In this document: positions 31,856 to 32,382 of the stretch, piece after piece
How the letters are laid out: each line of letters starts with the position of its first letter
Numbering within the stretch: the first letter of the stretch is position 1
DNA from: Priapulus caudatus
Taxonomy: Eukaryota; Priapulida; Priapulimorpha; Priapulimorphida; Priapulidae
NCBI RefSeq assembly: GCF_000485595.1
Contig: NW_014577115.1
Coordinates: 404,756-437,137 of the forward strand
Direction: 5' to 3'
Length of the DNA: 32,382 nt
Notes under the pieces: generated by a model
What the model was told of the DNA's origin: nothing
Databases searched by the model: none
What the model saw: the letters and a program-made list of their open reading frames with translations, nothing else
Position numbers and translations under genes: made by a program

Positions 31856-32382
31856 GGGTAGACGCTGTAGGGATCAATCAGCATAGATTGATGAATAATC
31901 TGCATGCTAGGAAAAACAACTCTACCCCTGGGACTTACCTCTATATGTTTAATGTCGTGCGGGAACCATCGTTGCGATAATGCATTCATAACAAAATGAT
32001 TCTGTAATTATATTTTAACATGCAGTATTGCGAAACAACCATGCCTATTAAAATACTTGCCATTACTGCACGATGACTGCCATATCCTTTGCATTCTTTC
32101 CGTCTACTCCCCTGCCTTTTGATTTTAGCTCAGTTCGGCCCGTTTTTGCATCACCAAAATGTTTAAAAGTCGTGATTTATTCCCAAACATGTCAACGCGT
32201 TATAGATCAATTAGATGTTGATTAACAAAGTCAAGAGCACAGAAACTAAACAGTTATGCGCTACTAAAATTTTGCTCTTGATAGAATTATAATCGATGAT
32301 AGACGTTGATATAACATTGGCAATTCGCTGGTACGGCCCCACCGGCGACTAGTATGCAAATCCGCGATGATGTGACTTACCA

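Larger units (their letters stand above)
30810..32382. other. Gene-free stretch at the right edge
   Basis: Apart from the purine and TA tracts and a small palindromic patch at 31487-31525 (CCCACTAGGGTACC.../GGGACCCTAGTACCC), nothing was recognised on either strand. Confidence 0.45.

Overview
This is eukaryotic nuclear DNA, almost certainly from a marine invertebrate animal. It is A+T rich, full of microsatellites, foldback repeats and short inverted-repeat transposons, and holds one large gene of many exons with GT-AG introns. I cannot name the species. No rRNA, tRNA, CRISPR array or bacterial-type operon was recognised.

The centre of the window (26379 down to 7396, minus strand) is one protein-coding gene, which I rebuilt by hand as 24 exons. 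Every splice junction keeps a common reading frame, giving 4746 coding bases and 1581 residues. The product reads, in order: a short RG-containing N terminus; an extended Tudor domain (residues about 28-226); a long charged linker with an RG/RS-rich stretch; a MIF4G-type helical domain of the eIF4G/PAIP1/MIF4GD kind (about 656-925); a SAM domain (about 978-1036); and a 544-residue low-complexity, acidic tail, encoded by one GC-rich exon, that ends in a CCHC zinc knuckle eight residues before the stop. I do not recognise a described family with the order Tudor-MIF4G-SAM-zinc knuckle, so this is the main candidate for something new. By family knowledge, Tudor and SAM domains are frequent in germ-granule/piRNA proteins, MIF4G domains bind translation factors, and CCHC knuckles bind RNA. 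An adaptor between RNA granules and the translation or mRNA machinery is a reasonable inference, not something the sequence proves.

The introns are crowded with distinct small inverted-repeat elements: 9299-9592, 12698-13111, 15695-15923, 16006-16308, 16548-16823, 20981-21191, 22708-23040 and 25903-26332. One intron also holds a broken PIF/Harbinger transposase (13786-14226) whose flank matches the MITE at 15695-15923, and a possible small nested plus-strand gene (12250-13321).

Left flank (1-7395): no gene I can support. It contains an 80-bp near-perfect palindrome, several inverted-repeat elements, a tandem repeat of about 120 bp and a minisatellite ending about 20 bp past the big gene's stop codon. 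Right flank (26380-32382): a 540-bp foldback element with inward telomere-like repeats and a visible target duplication, a degenerate repeat field (28.9-30.4 kb), a weak candidate first exon of another minus-strand gene (30447-30483) and simple repeats.
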